Below, piece by piece: positions 54,601 to 62,001 of a DNA stretch of 64,000 bases. The notes under the pieces were generated by a model that saw only the letters and a list, made by a program, of their open reading frames with translations, was not told the DNA's origin and made no database searches. Both the position numbers and the translations under genes were made by a program. The stretch is from Leuctra nigra (lineage: Eukaryota; Arthropoda; Insecta; Plecoptera; Leuctridae): positions 26,691,705 to 26,755,704 of the forward strand of contig OW203769.1 of the NCBI GenBank assembly GCA_934045905.1, in the 5' to 3' direction. How positions within the stretch are numbered: the first letter of the stretch is position 1; every line of letters starts with the position of its first letter.

Positions 54601-57600
54601 ACATTGTAAAGACATTTCGTTAAAAACTCTTTGTGTTAGACGCGATCTATGTGATATGAGCTTTTTGTATAAATTGACTAATGGTTTTATTGATTCAACT
54701 CTTTTAGAATATTTAAATTATCATGTTCCTCCTAGAGTAACCAGGAGTATGTGTCTTTTTAAACCAGCGCATAGTAGAATAGATGTGTTTAAATATTCTT
54801 GTATCAATAGGATTCAGTTAACTTATAATAGATTCTTGGAAATGAACACGAATATAGATGTTAATTTTAATTCTTTTATGACTTTCAAAAATCTTTTAAA
54901 AGATCTAGTGATGTAATTTTATTATTTTGACTAAACTTGCTACGTGTGATATTTTCATGTTTAGTGTGTTATAATGTATTTATTTTAATCATTGTTGTAT
55001 GTTCCAGTGTATGTTCTATGTTTTATTATATTTGCACTGGTGGATTCAGTTCTGTATGCAAATAAATACTTAATAATAAAAAACATAAAATGGGCGATTC
55101 TGAAAATTTGTAGAAAATTAATTTGAGCTAACCTAATATCAAGTTACAAGTTACAACGTATCAAATTTTGAGCAATATCAAAAATCATGCCGCAACGATT
55201 TTTTTCGTAAATTGGTTGATTTTAAATGGGATGATTAATAATTGTTTTCGACATTTTTAAATGAATGTTTAACTGTCTGATATGCGAGAAATGACACGGC
55301 AGAAGTTTGCATACCGACAAAGCTTTGTAGAGATATCTCATAAATATAAAAGGCAATTATAATAAATACTGGTGTACATTTCGAAGCCATTGTGGGGATG
55401 CCCAAGAAGAGGTCTCCGAAATATATCTGAATTTTTATATGCTTATAAATAATAGATAATTGCCTTGTGCACCATATAAACGCAAGAAAAAGTGGGGTAG
55501 CCGAACTAATTTCCAAGATATATCACTTAATAAAATATTTGAGTTAGCCCTATCTTTAACATTGCAAGTCGAAAAAACACAGTAATTTTCCTAGTAAATA
55601 TTAGATTTATACTATTTTCCGCCGATAGATTTTTTCCAAAAACTAATATTATGTGAATTAGACATTAAGGTATTTAAAGGTGTATTCGTCCATGGTTATA
55701 CACCTAGCCGTACGTTTTTTAAAGTTAGACGCCAAATTCTAAATACTTTTCCTTTACCTCCTGTGTTAAAATTTTCTCATATTCTGAAGACATCATATCG
55801 GAAACTCAATATAAGTCGAGAGTTGCAAGTTACAAGACATTTGATGAATCTTTTATAATTAAAATATAGTTGAAATGTTGAAAAAATTAATAAAAATTTT
55901 AAAATTCAACAAAAAATATTTTCGGAAAATCTACTTGGGCCATCCCTCCTTAAACTTGTCAAACTCTGTGATAAATGTACACACAAAAAATACAAATAGT
56001 TTAGCTCGCCGAAAATATTTGTAAATGAAAGTGAAGAACCATCCAGTGCACATAACTATTATCTTCTTATAAATAGCCCGCGTTAGTTTTCTTAGAAATA
56101 CAAGGAACAAAGAAGTGAGCAATGTGGACGCTTGCCAGATGCCGGGAAACATCTTCATTACTTTCTAACGATTTGCTATAGATTCCCTTACAAGTGCCAG
56201 ACAAATTGACAGCTTATTACTCAAAAAATCGAGCACACGATTTTATCTGTTCAGTATGAAAATACTTGAGAAAATTGTAGCACACATATTATTTGTTTTA
56301 CCAAAAATTGTGCAGGAAGTATTATTAAACAGTGATTAATTCATGAAGATCTTCTTCAACCTTTACCCCCCCCCCCCCCCTCCCCATGTCACTGCGTCAC
56401 AAATACAGCGACCCTCTCCCCTGTAATTACGTCACAAATTGTGGACCCCAGGTTAAAAAATAAATGAAAAACTAATTATTTGTATATCAGACGTAATTCA
56501 TTTTCATTTGCCAACCTATATTTAAAAATCACCAAATTACCTGATATAACAGTCAATTTTCCCGATTTCAAAACTAAACCCTTTATGGAGAGGTGAGTTT
56601 TGGAAGTGTGACGTCACAAAACTACTACCCCCCCCCCCCCCCCCCCCCCCCTCCATCCCTTGTCATATACGTCACATCTCGCGAACCATGCCCCCTCACC
56701 ACCAAATCTTTTACGTAATACATGGACAGTCCCTTTATAGGTTTAATTGAGTTTATTTAAACATCTTACAAAATAATGAGCACAAGATATTATATTATAA
56801 TTGAAAGTAAAATGATTATCATAAAGAATAGGTAGAAGAGGTCGAAGGAGATAACAAATTTGTCCGTATATTTTCACGTTCCTAATACTTTTATAAATAT
56901 TGTTTGGGGAAGACGACAGCGGCAGCGTGGAAATGCATAATTTTATAATAAATAAATATAAATATAGTCCATTATATACTCTTTATAGACCTAATTTAAA
57001 AGATCCAAGATGGTTTTATATTCATAGTTACAGGCAACGGAACAAACGGTATTATCTTACAAATATTATTTTATATATCAGTTAGCTCAATTCTATTTAT
57101 AAGTCACAGATTTTCATTAAAAAAATAGTTCACTCCAATTTAAAATTCAAATTGCATGCTGTACGTTTACATTTCGTTTATAGTTAGCAACACGATCTTC
57201 CTGTCAATTAAAATGCTACCATCAAGTTGAATGCACTGGGGGGTTTGCTTGATAGCTGCCGAATGGAGGGGTAAAAGAGGGGTAACCCTGTGCCAGTCTG
57301 TCATCTAGCTAGACAGAGGCAGAGCAGTGTGCGCTCAAACACTCCAAGTGTTACCTCTAGGGTTATTTTAGTCTAGGTAGTTCCATACAACAAAGCACAA
57401 TCTAGAACAATAGCCCACTTAGCTGTGGACTTTAGTAGGGGCCAGTCATGACTCAGAACAGAAATACTAGAATGAAAGAAAGATTTAGACTGTGATTTTA
57501 TGAAATAAATTTAATACCTATATAATAAAGATCAGTAAAAGTTTATTATAAATAGTTGGATTTTTTATAATTTTGTTTAAAAATGTCATGATATCTCGTT

Positions 57601-60600
57601 GTCACAGGTTTTTCATTCATGTCTGGTTGCGGTATCGAGGTGTCGTTCAGGTTTCGTTTGTGCTCGCTGTGATTGCAGGTTACTGCCTCGTGCTCGGTAA
57701 TTATGCCGTGACGAACTTGGATCAGACAAACAAGCCACGGGCCGGGCCGATCGACGATGAAAATCAGGTATAATCAGGTCACGGTGGATTATTAGGATTC
57801 CAGTGTCATCCTTTTTCAGTTCAGTTGTCCATCAAGAAGACACATTCTAATTTCCCAGTAGCATAGTAATTAATTACACTATAAAGTAATTTGTAAACAA
57901 TAGGTATTACACGAAAGTAGTTATTTTCTCTTTCAAAGAACTTAAAAACTAGTGCTAAATATTCATCAATCATAATCACAGTGAAGAGGTATATTTATTT
58001 GAAAACAAACCTACTGTCACTGATACATTTAATGTATAGGTGTAATTTCTTTTCTTGGAGTTGTATGAAGTATCTTTTAAGTAAACAATACATTCACATG
58101 TGCTACTTTATGCGATGATGATTAAGTATATTGGGTAAAATATCCTTCTTCAGTAATCATAAGTTCAAGGTGTTTACTGCTTACTTCAGAGGTTGATAAA
58201 CAAATCTCAACATACATCCACTTTCAATGGCGGTAGTGACACAGTTCAGAGTTCTTTTCTATACTCTATGTAGAGTCTGACAATACTTAATTAATATCAA
58301 TCTGTATCAATTGATTTCAAATCCATTAGTTAATCTATCGTGACCTTTCAGCGTACGACTCAAGAGGACTTTGAAGAGATGACGTTCGCACCGACGCACA
58401 CAACGGCGCAGTCATTGGCGCTCACTACAGCACCACCGCTGGAAGTGGAGCTTGAAGAGCGGCGCAGACTGGTGACCAACGTCTGTGCCAAATACGCTCT
58501 GGCGTCGCGAGGAGAACCCAACGCCTGGGAGTTCTTTGTCGACGAGAAACGTAACCTCGTCTGGTGCAACATTTTCAAGGCGGCTTCGTCCACGTGGATG
58601 TATTACTTCAATCTCTTAGGTAGCCATCCATTGCAGTGACCACTCAAACATTGAGTACCTACTTTGTTCATTACAAAACAAGATTATTTTGAAACAAAGT
58701 TTAAAGTGTGCCCTTCTGATTAAGATTCAAACTGAAATTAACGAAGCCGATGTTCGAGTATGTAAATTGGGTAACCATTTGAAATGTTACTACAAAAAGT
58801 TGCTACAAATAGAGAAAAAATCCTCTAAACATCCCAATTGAAAAATGATAATATTCTACAAATTAAGTTATAAGCATAGACATTGTATAGCCTTCGAAGG
58901 CTATACAATGTCTATGCTCTAAGAGAGACGCTCCAAAGTTCAATTCAACAATGAACCGTTAAACCTTTTTTAATTGAATTTATTTCTCGTAGGCACAAAA
59001 AAAAAAAACTATGTAATAATCAGCCTACCTACTAACAATTATCTACATAATGGGTTGTAAAATGACCACACTCATCAGATGTATTTACTGACTGATTTTA
59101 TCATTGTAGGTAATTATGGTTTAAACTGTGAACTGATTTTCAGGTGGCTACAAGGACCAATACCTCCGTCGCACCAACAAGGCCCCCCTGATCCTCGCCC
59201 GCGCCCGCTTCCCTCGGCCCACGGTCGTGCAACTCCACGCCGCTCTCCCCCGCTCCCTCTCCTTCCTTGTCGTGCGCGAGCCGTTTGAGCGCCTACTCTC
59301 CGCGTTCCGCAACAAACTCGAGAACTTTCGCCACAGATTCTACCGCAAGATGGCGTTGGAGATGATAGCCAAGTACCGGACGACGCCCGAGAGGCGACGA
59401 GCGGCAAGTCCGACTTTTTCCGAGTTCGTCAGCTTTGTCGTGGAGAAAGCGGGAAACAAGAAGCCGCATTTCGACGAGCATTGGGCCCCGTATAACGCAT
59501 TTTGTACGCCATGCCACGTCAATTTCACAGTCATCGCCAAATTAGAAACGCTTGAAAGGGATCAAGAATACATAATCAAAGTTGCTCAGCTCGATGATGT
59601 TTTAATCCCAGATCTACGAAGACGCAATCCTAAAAGCGCAGTGAATCAGGCCAAAGACGGAAGAAGTACGAAGAGTTTAGTAGAGAGCTACTACGGTCAA
59701 TTGTCGCTAGAGCAGGTGACGAGACTCTACGAGATATACAAGATCGACTTTGAAATGTTCGGATACAACGCAACAAAATATTTTAATATGGCACGAAAGT
59801 CCGACTTGTAAGACATATCATGATGCACCTTTTATGATGCTCTCAGATGTATTTTGATGTATTTGATATACCTACTTTATCGTATTTCTAAACGGTTCAA
59901 TATTATGTAGCTTTTCACGTTATACCGTGGGAAATACTTTGCCAAATACACACCAATGCAATAATTCTACTTTGGTTTTGTTTAACTAATTTTATACCAA
60001 AACTCAATGTTTTTATTAGCACGACAATCCATACGGTCTATCCAATTTATGATACCTACTAAATTTATTTAATCGGTAGTCAACTGAGTTAAAAAAAGGG
60101 TACTTATATTAATTGAAGCAATCAGATGAAGGGCACATGAATATACATCAGTTATGCGATCATTAGAAAACCTTATAAAGAAACAAGGACCGATGTACTT
60201 TCTGCAATTTAATCCATGGAATATCTTTGCGGCAGGTAAAGAGTCTTTAGCTCAGTGCCGTAACTATGCTACCAATATACAATCAGACTGATCATGTGAA
60301 CATCCTGTAAAAGCTACACTCACTTATGAAACAATTTTTCTCTCTCAATTTCATAAACGGCCGAGCGCTAGTATCACCTTAAGTCTATTTATTTTGTCAA
60401 ATTATTGTTATTTTGATAGTAGGTAATGAAGTGTGGAATCTGGAATATTTCATGTGAAATGTACAATACATAAGCAAGAGTATTGATAAGCTCTGCTCAA
60501 GTATATTAAATTTCTCTTGAAAATGGGGGCATAGGAGGGAGGTACCGAAGTATTATCACATGGCAGCATTTTTATGGTCATCACTAGTTCTAAAATTCTC

Positions 60601-61534
60601 AGATCCTCCCACCCCGACTCCGCTATGCAGCAACGGACCTAGCATTTTAGTTCACTTTATTTTCATGGAGTTATTACTTATTAGCCTACTATTTAGCATG
60701 GTATTTTCACTAGGTAGATCATATTTGGCATATGGCAAATGAATTTACTTCACAGCGAGGTAGTACATTGGCGTTCGCAGGAGAAATTATTAGGGGAGGA
60801 CAAATCTTTAAATATAGACAAATGGTATAGGCACGGGTATGGGGGGCATAGCCCCAAAGAAAAATTGTGATCCTCAAGTGGATTTGATGCATTTTTACGA
60901 GTTTTGAATTCGGATGCCCCTTCGAATTTTCAAATAATATTTTGGTAGTAATTTAAAAAAGGTCTGGCTGTATGCAGGATTTGATGCATACATGCATCAA
61001 TGTATTTGTATTTTGCATTATGTATTTTGTTGAGCTAATAATAGTTCAATACTTTTTTTTATAAATGCAATAGGGAAAATTTTCCCTCAAGGTCATACAT
61101 CTTAGAGCAATTTTGAGGCACATTAAAAACTACAAAGTACATTTTAGGGAAAAGAACACAACGATTCATGAAAAATAATGTGTTTGGATGGTACATAGGC
61201 ATTGTTTTCATGGTATTTTCTTCAAAATATTGTGTTTTTGCTTGATACCAGTGAATTGATTGAGCAACCCCAATTTGCCCTGCAGGGCATTTTTTTTTGT
61301 TTTAACGCTTTTAAAATAAATTTTTTACACTATAAGTATACTACATTCTATAATGATTGAGCTGAGGCTGCGCACGGCATTGGCGAGGTAATAGCGGCGT
61401 AAACAAGTTGTTTACTCACTGGACAGGACGGTCAGGAGGAAGATGTAGTCGGAGAAGGTGATGAGACCCGAGCTGCCGAGCTTGTAGAAGATGCTGTCCT
61501 CGTCCAGCGCCAGTTCCAGATGCATGTGCACGCT
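33504..61534 (-). CDS. MICU1: MICU1, mitochondrial calcium uptake protein (C-terminal part; gene continues beyond the right edge)
   Basis: MICU1 sits in the mitochondrial intermembrane space. It binds Ca2+ through EF-hands and gates the MCU/EMRE uniporter pore together with MICU2/3. Six minus-strand exons (61420-61534, 38152-38312, 37363-37479, 36293-36545, 35680-35769, 33504-33658) have canonical acceptors and GT donors, and their phases join without a break into 296 residues. Diagnostic strings include [35 protein letters not shown] (EF-hand 1), [48 protein letters not shown] (EF-hand 2) and [11 protein letters not shown]...KCAQET. Both EF loops keep D-x-N-x-D-G and the final Glu. The LEKPKDTGF and CAQET strings point to MICU1 over MICU2/MICU3. 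The mitochondrial targeting and N-terminal domains lie outside the window. The 23.1-kb intron between 38312 and 61420 carries + strand genes and many transposons. Confidence 0.93.
34030..34265. repeat. About 2.5 tandem copies of a roughly 105-bp unit
   Basis: GATTCAAGGGCTCTAAA recurs at about 34084 and 34173, each preceded by TTGCCC(C/A)..CAGGG. The third unit is partial. The TTGCCC...CAGGG block resembles the interior of the CATAGGCGTGCGCA MITE. Confidence 0.6.
34642..35209. mobile_element. CATAGGCGTGCGCA MITE, best-preserved copy
   Basis: Ends CATAGGCGTGCGCA and TGCGCACGCCTATG, flanked by an exact 8-bp duplication CACTAAAT (34634-34641 and 35210-35217). 568 bp, with G runs near the left end, C runs near the right end, and an internal TGCCCTGCAGGGCA palindrome. 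It lies in a MICU1 intron, 470 bp from the 35680-35769 exon. Confidence 0.87.
35680..35769 (-). CDS. MICU1: MICU1 internal exon (start of EF-hand 2)
   Basis: 90 nt between the acceptor ccgcag and the donor GTGAGT. It encodes [18 protein letters not shown] and ends FDEN plus one base. The split codon C/TG gives Leu, completing the loop D-E-N-L-D-G-Q with its neighbour. Confidence 0.93.
36293..36545 (-). CDS. MICU1: MICU1 internal exon
   Basis: 253 nt, 84 codons plus one base. The acceptor is ccccag and the donor GTAAGA. It encodes [20 protein letters not shown] and [26 protein letters not shown], the helical linker typical of MICU1. The leftover G joins TG of the next exon to make Val. Confidence 0.93.
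37363..37479 (-). CDS. MICU1: MICU1 internal exon
   Basis: 117 nt, 39 codons in phase 0. The acceptor is gtcgcag and the donor GTCAGT. It encodes [19 protein letters not shown] and [17 protein letters not shown], matching the MICU1 segment after the first EF-hand. Confidence 0.93.
38152..38312 (-). CDS. MICU1: MICU1 internal exon carrying EF-hand 1
   Basis: 161 nt. The acceptor is gtttcag and the donor GTCGGT. It encodes [20 protein letters not shown] and [20 protein letters not shown]. The loop [12 protein letters not shown] is a canonical Ca2+-binding EF-hand. The first two bases (CT) join A from the exon 23 kb upstream to make Thr. Confidence 0.95.
38519..38672 (+). repeat. Diverged copy of the same SINE body/tail
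   Basis: ACAACCGCCTCTTTCCAACC, ATCATAATCATTGATC and GTTGCAGGACAGTGTGATG follow in the same order as at 7784-7880. In the MICU1 intron. Confidence 0.5.
38723..39030. mobile_element. MITE with 30-bp perfect terminal inverted repeats
   Basis: The left end starts CGATGGTCCAGTTCAATACT and continues GAGACATCTC; the right end is its exact complement. The interior repeats the end-derived motif (AGATGTCTCAGTACAGAACTGG-like) three more times at 38798-38818, 38850-38872 and 38925-38944. It lies in the MICU1 intron, 410 bp upstream of an exon. Confidence 0.82.
40733..40892 (+). CDS. Sulfotransferase A, membrane-anchor exon
   Basis: 160 nt between acceptor TTTAG and donor GTACAG. The first base completes a split codon, then come 53 residues with one transmembrane helix near the N-terminus. 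Homology with copy B continues into the upstream intron (TATAATTTTGTTTAAA), consistent with a segmental duplication. Confidence 0.82.
40733..43839 (+). CDS. Carbohydrate sulfotransferase, CHST11/chondroitin 4-O-sulfotransferase-like, copy A (5' exon not located)
   Basis: A type II Golgi membrane enzyme that transfers sulfate from PAPS to a sugar hydroxyl on a glycan, probably a chondroitin-type chain. Three exons join in phase: 40733-40892, 42644-42878 and 43175-43839. The first holds a signal-anchor helix ([18 protein letters not shown]). The second ends with the PAPS 5'-phosphosulfate loop [13 protein letters not shown]. The third has the 3'-phosphate loop [16 protein letters not shown] and the family string [20 protein letters not shown]. 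The last exon ends at TAG 43837-43839. About 353 residues are visible, close to full family length. No Met lies before the membrane segment and the acceptor tttag|G is clear, so a short upstream exon with the start codon is missing. The gene is nested in a MICU1 intron on the opposite strand. Acceptor-sugar specificity cannot be read from the sequence. Confidence 0.88.
41038..41417. repeat. Two tandem copies of a roughly 185-bp unit in a sulfotransferase A intron
   Basis: ACAGGTCAGAGTTTTTCTT and ATCGAGCTGAAATTTTGCAC occur near 41042 and again near 41232; the units continue through ATCCATTCATTGG and GGTCTTCGATAA. Confidence 0.82.
42644..42878 (+). CDS. Sulfotransferase A, exon with the PAPS 5'-phosphosulfate loop
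   Basis: Acceptor CTCTCAG, donor G|GTAGCC. It encodes a luminal stem ([10 protein letters not shown]...), then [18 protein letters not shown] and [20 protein letters not shown]. The open frame extends 270 nt upstream, but copy B lacks that part and starts at the same acceptor. Confidence 0.88.
43175..43839 (+). CDS. Sulfotransferase A, terminal catalytic exon
   Basis: Acceptor TTTCCAG; 665 nt ending in TAG. It carries the 3'-phosphate-binding motif [22 protein letters not shown], and [19 protein letters not shown] content is clearly higher than in the flanks. Two hairpin repeats begin 28 bp after the stop. Confidence 0.9.
43867..43973. repeat. Hairpin repeat just after sulfotransferase A
   Basis: GGGCCCTGATTCTA...GCGGTCGCCTAGCA is mirrored by TGCTAGGCGACCGC...TAGAATCAGGGCCC. 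Starts 28 bp after the stop codon, so it is probably transcribed in the 3' UTR. Confidence 0.88.
43972..44015. repeat. Second short hairpin abutting the first
   Basis: CCTGCTTAGCATGGCC-type arms around an 8-10 nt loop, immediately adjacent to the 43867 hairpin. Confidence 0.85.
45564..46280. mobile_element. Mariner-like MITE, copy 2
   Basis: Same family as 18662-19202, with the right end GGTTCTACCTTAA exactly complementary to the left end of copy 1. Its right part is expanded (AT-rich, about 170 bp longer). It lies upstream of the unidentified terminal exon. Confidence 0.65.
46442..46733 (+). CDS. Terminal coding exon of an unidentified gene, nested in the MICU1 intron
   Basis: An acceptor with a pyrimidine run (ccttttttag) opens a 292-nt frame: one base of a split codon, 96 residues, then TAA. 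AATAAA follows 18 nt after the stop (46752-46757). The residues look like a conserved, compact protein: [65 protein letters not shown]. It is rich in Tyr, Arg, Asn, Pro and Trp, with no membrane segment and no repeats. Such composition recalls small axonemal or cilium-associated proteins, but that is only a guess and I cannot name the family. No upstream exon could be found between 43840 and 46441. It lies between two inverted-repeat elements but is not part of either. Confidence 0.6.
47002..47624. mobile_element. Inverted-repeat element, ends GGGGGGTGGAG...CCTAAAGGTTTCGATGTGT
   Basis: The left end contains CCTAAAGGTTTCGATGTGTG and the right end its complement. A second inner inverted pair is present (ATGCCGCCATCTT near 47130 and AAGATGGCGGCAT near 47470). 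3' neighbour of the unidentified exon. Confidence 0.75.
48389..48440. repeat. Short CGCATA(CTCATT) tandem repeat
   Basis: TTCGCATACTCA and related units repeated about five times upstream of the retrotransposon ORF. Confidence 0.7.
48624..53159 (+). mobile_element. Non-LTR retrotransposon (Jockey/R1-like), nearly intact, split by a second retrotransposon
   Basis: The ORF starts at ATG 48624 with an endonuclease fold ([22 protein letters not shown]). It is interrupted at about 48875 and resumes in the same frame at 50292: [13 protein letters not shown] and SNPDLCFVS of the endonuclease, then a reverse transcriptase with [52 protein letters not shown] and the catalytic FVYADDLA. The C-terminus has a zinc-knuckle-like [18 protein letters not shown]. 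Stop is TAG 53049-53051, then an AT-rich 3' UTR and a short poly-A near 53148-53157. Without the insert the protein would be about 1,000 residues, with no other stop or frameshift seen. The 5' UTR boundary is not defined. It lies inside the MICU1 intron, on the opposite strand. Confidence 0.85.
48876..50291 (+). mobile_element. 5'-truncated non-LTR retrotransposon (L2/CR1/Jockey-like) inserted in the previous element
   Basis: The fragment begins inside the reverse transcriptase ([20 protein letters not shown]), then [20 protein letters not shown], the catalytic box [22 protein letters not shown], and a C-terminal part ending at TAA 49942-49944 (LQEFLDS). A 3' UTR of about 340 nt ends in a short ATACA-type tail (50276-50291) instead of poly-A, as in many CR1/L2-type elements. 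Its base composition (C-rich coding strand) differs from the host element, so it is another family. Both ends share ACAA (48872-48875 and 50288-50291), a possible short target duplication. Confidence 0.82.
53547..53742. repeat. Near-perfect hairpin with arms of about 90 bp
   Basis: CCAATAGACAACATCATAAA on the left is exactly complementary to the right end; the loop is about 20 nt near 53636-53655. Located between two retrotransposons. Confidence 0.9.
54000..55082 (+). pseudogene. 3' fragment of a third non-LTR retrotransposon, frameshifted
   Basis: An open stretch (54245-54916) encodes the thumb/C-terminal part of a Jockey-like reverse transcriptase: [53 protein letters not shown], ending LLKDLVM and stop. 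Upstream, another frame continues the family ([19 protein letters not shown] at about 54180-54240), so a frameshift lies near 54243-54275. The polymerase core is missing. An AATAAA-rich tail ends near 55082. Dead copy. Confidence 0.75.
55664..55905. repeat. Degraded copy of the mariner-like MITE family
   Basis: Shares TTACCTCCTGTGTTAAA-type and ATATAGTTGAAATGTTG segments with the copies at 18662 and 45564. The right end is lost. Confidence 0.55.
56365..56745. repeat. MITE-like sequence with poly-C runs and GTGACGTCACAAA
   Basis: Two C runs (56366-56380 and 56629-56651) and several TACGTCACA/GTGACGTCACA motifs, ending near TTACGTAATACATGGACAGT. Ends not defined. Confidence 0.45.
57608..57767 (+). 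CDS. Sulfotransferase B, membrane-anchor exon
   Basis: Acceptor GTCACAG, donor GTATAA; 160 nt, exactly the length of its counterpart in copy A. The encoded string [14 protein letters not shown] matches [14 protein letters not shown] of copy A. Confidence 0.82.
57608..59811 (+). CDS. Carbohydrate sulfotransferase, CHST11-like, copy B (5' exon not located)
   Basis: A paralog of copy A 17 kb away, same strand and same intron phases: exons 57608-57767 (160 nt, same length as in A), 58352-58619 and 59144-59811. The membrane helix is near [18 protein letters not shown]. The PAPS loops are [13 protein letters not shown] (identical to A) and [36 protein letters not shown] is kept. The stem has an 11-codon insertion compared with A (Thr/Ala-rich, [17 protein letters not shown]). 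There is no frameshift or early stop, so both copies look active. The start codon lies on an unlocated upstream exon; ATG at 57588 is in frame but lies before an acceptor (tcacag) that matches copy A, so I do not use it. About 365 residues are visible. Confidence 0.88.
58352..58619 (+). CDS. Sulfotransferase B, exon with the PAPS 5'-phosphosulfate loop
   Basis: Acceptor CTTTCAG, donor G|GTAGCC. It encodes [10 protein letters not shown], a Thr/Ala-rich stem, [15 protein letters not shown] and [20 protein letters not shown]. Confidence 0.88.
58874..58917. repeat. Perfect 44-bp palindrome with no loop
   Basis: GCATAGACATTGTATAGCC TTC is followed directly by its exact complement. In an intron of sulfotransferase B. 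Confidence 0.93.
59144..59811 (+). CDS. Sulfotransferase B, terminal catalytic exon
   Basis: Acceptor TTTTCAG; 668 nt ending in TAA. It encodes [35 protein letters not shown] and the closing segment [20 protein letters not shown], shared with copy A. It is very GC-rich at its 5' end (59160-59300). Confidence 0.9.
60763..61382. mobile_element. CATAGGCGTGCGCA-family MITE copy next to a MICU1 exon
   Basis: Ends are diverged (CATTGGCGTTCGCAG and CTGCGCACGGCATTG). GCGAGGTA occurs on both sides (60755-60762 and 61383-61390). The interior matches the 25845 copy. The right end is only 37 bp from the last base of the MICU1 exon at 61420. Confidence 0.7.
61420..61534 (-). CDS. MICU1: MICU1 internal exon upstream of the 23-kb intron
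   Basis: 115 nt. The acceptor is gctttgcag and the donor GTGAGT. It encodes [20 protein letters not shown] and [18 protein letters not shown] plus one base (A). It aligns with the MICU1 segment directly before EF-hand 1. A MITE copy ends about 30 bp from the donor. Confidence 0.92.
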
Positions 61535-61891
61535 CTGCAAAGCAAACGCAACACGTCAGCACATTCCTCGCACCGGCTGGCGGCTCTTAAACCACTCCAA
61601 TACTTTCAAAGTGTGACAATCATCAAGTAGGTAAACCTCGGCACATCCGGGAATACTATTCCCTGAATAGTATTCCTGGATAGATTTCATAGATAGATGA
61701 TAGATAGATTATACTAATAAATAATAATATAAATAGAATTAGATGATCATCTATACTGATGATAGATTTTTTAAAAGTATGAAAGAAAATTTCTTGTCAA
61801 GGATTTTGGCCAAAGTTTTTAAGAAATTATATTATTTTACTGTTTATTTATATTATGTTCTAGAAGTTTATAAGTTTTAGGAGGGAGGTAC

Positions 61892-62001
61892 AGTCAGGGA
61901 AACTAGATGGTTCATACTCTGCCCCTCTCTGACCCATAACATAAACATGTTTTTATATGGAGCAGGAGGGATAGAGTATGAATCATCTAGTTTCCTTGAC
62001 T
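61892..62001. repeat. Inverted repeat with arms of about 35 bp
   Basis: AGTCAGGGAAACTAGATGGT near the left end matches the complement of the right end (ATCTAGTTTCCTTGACT). The centre has CATGTTTTTATATGG. Confidence 0.8.

Noticed and set aside
56900..57085. 61-codon frame with [18 protein letters not shown]
   Set aside because: Somewhat protein-like, but no splice signals, no family recognised and AT-rich low-complexity surroundings; not enough to call.
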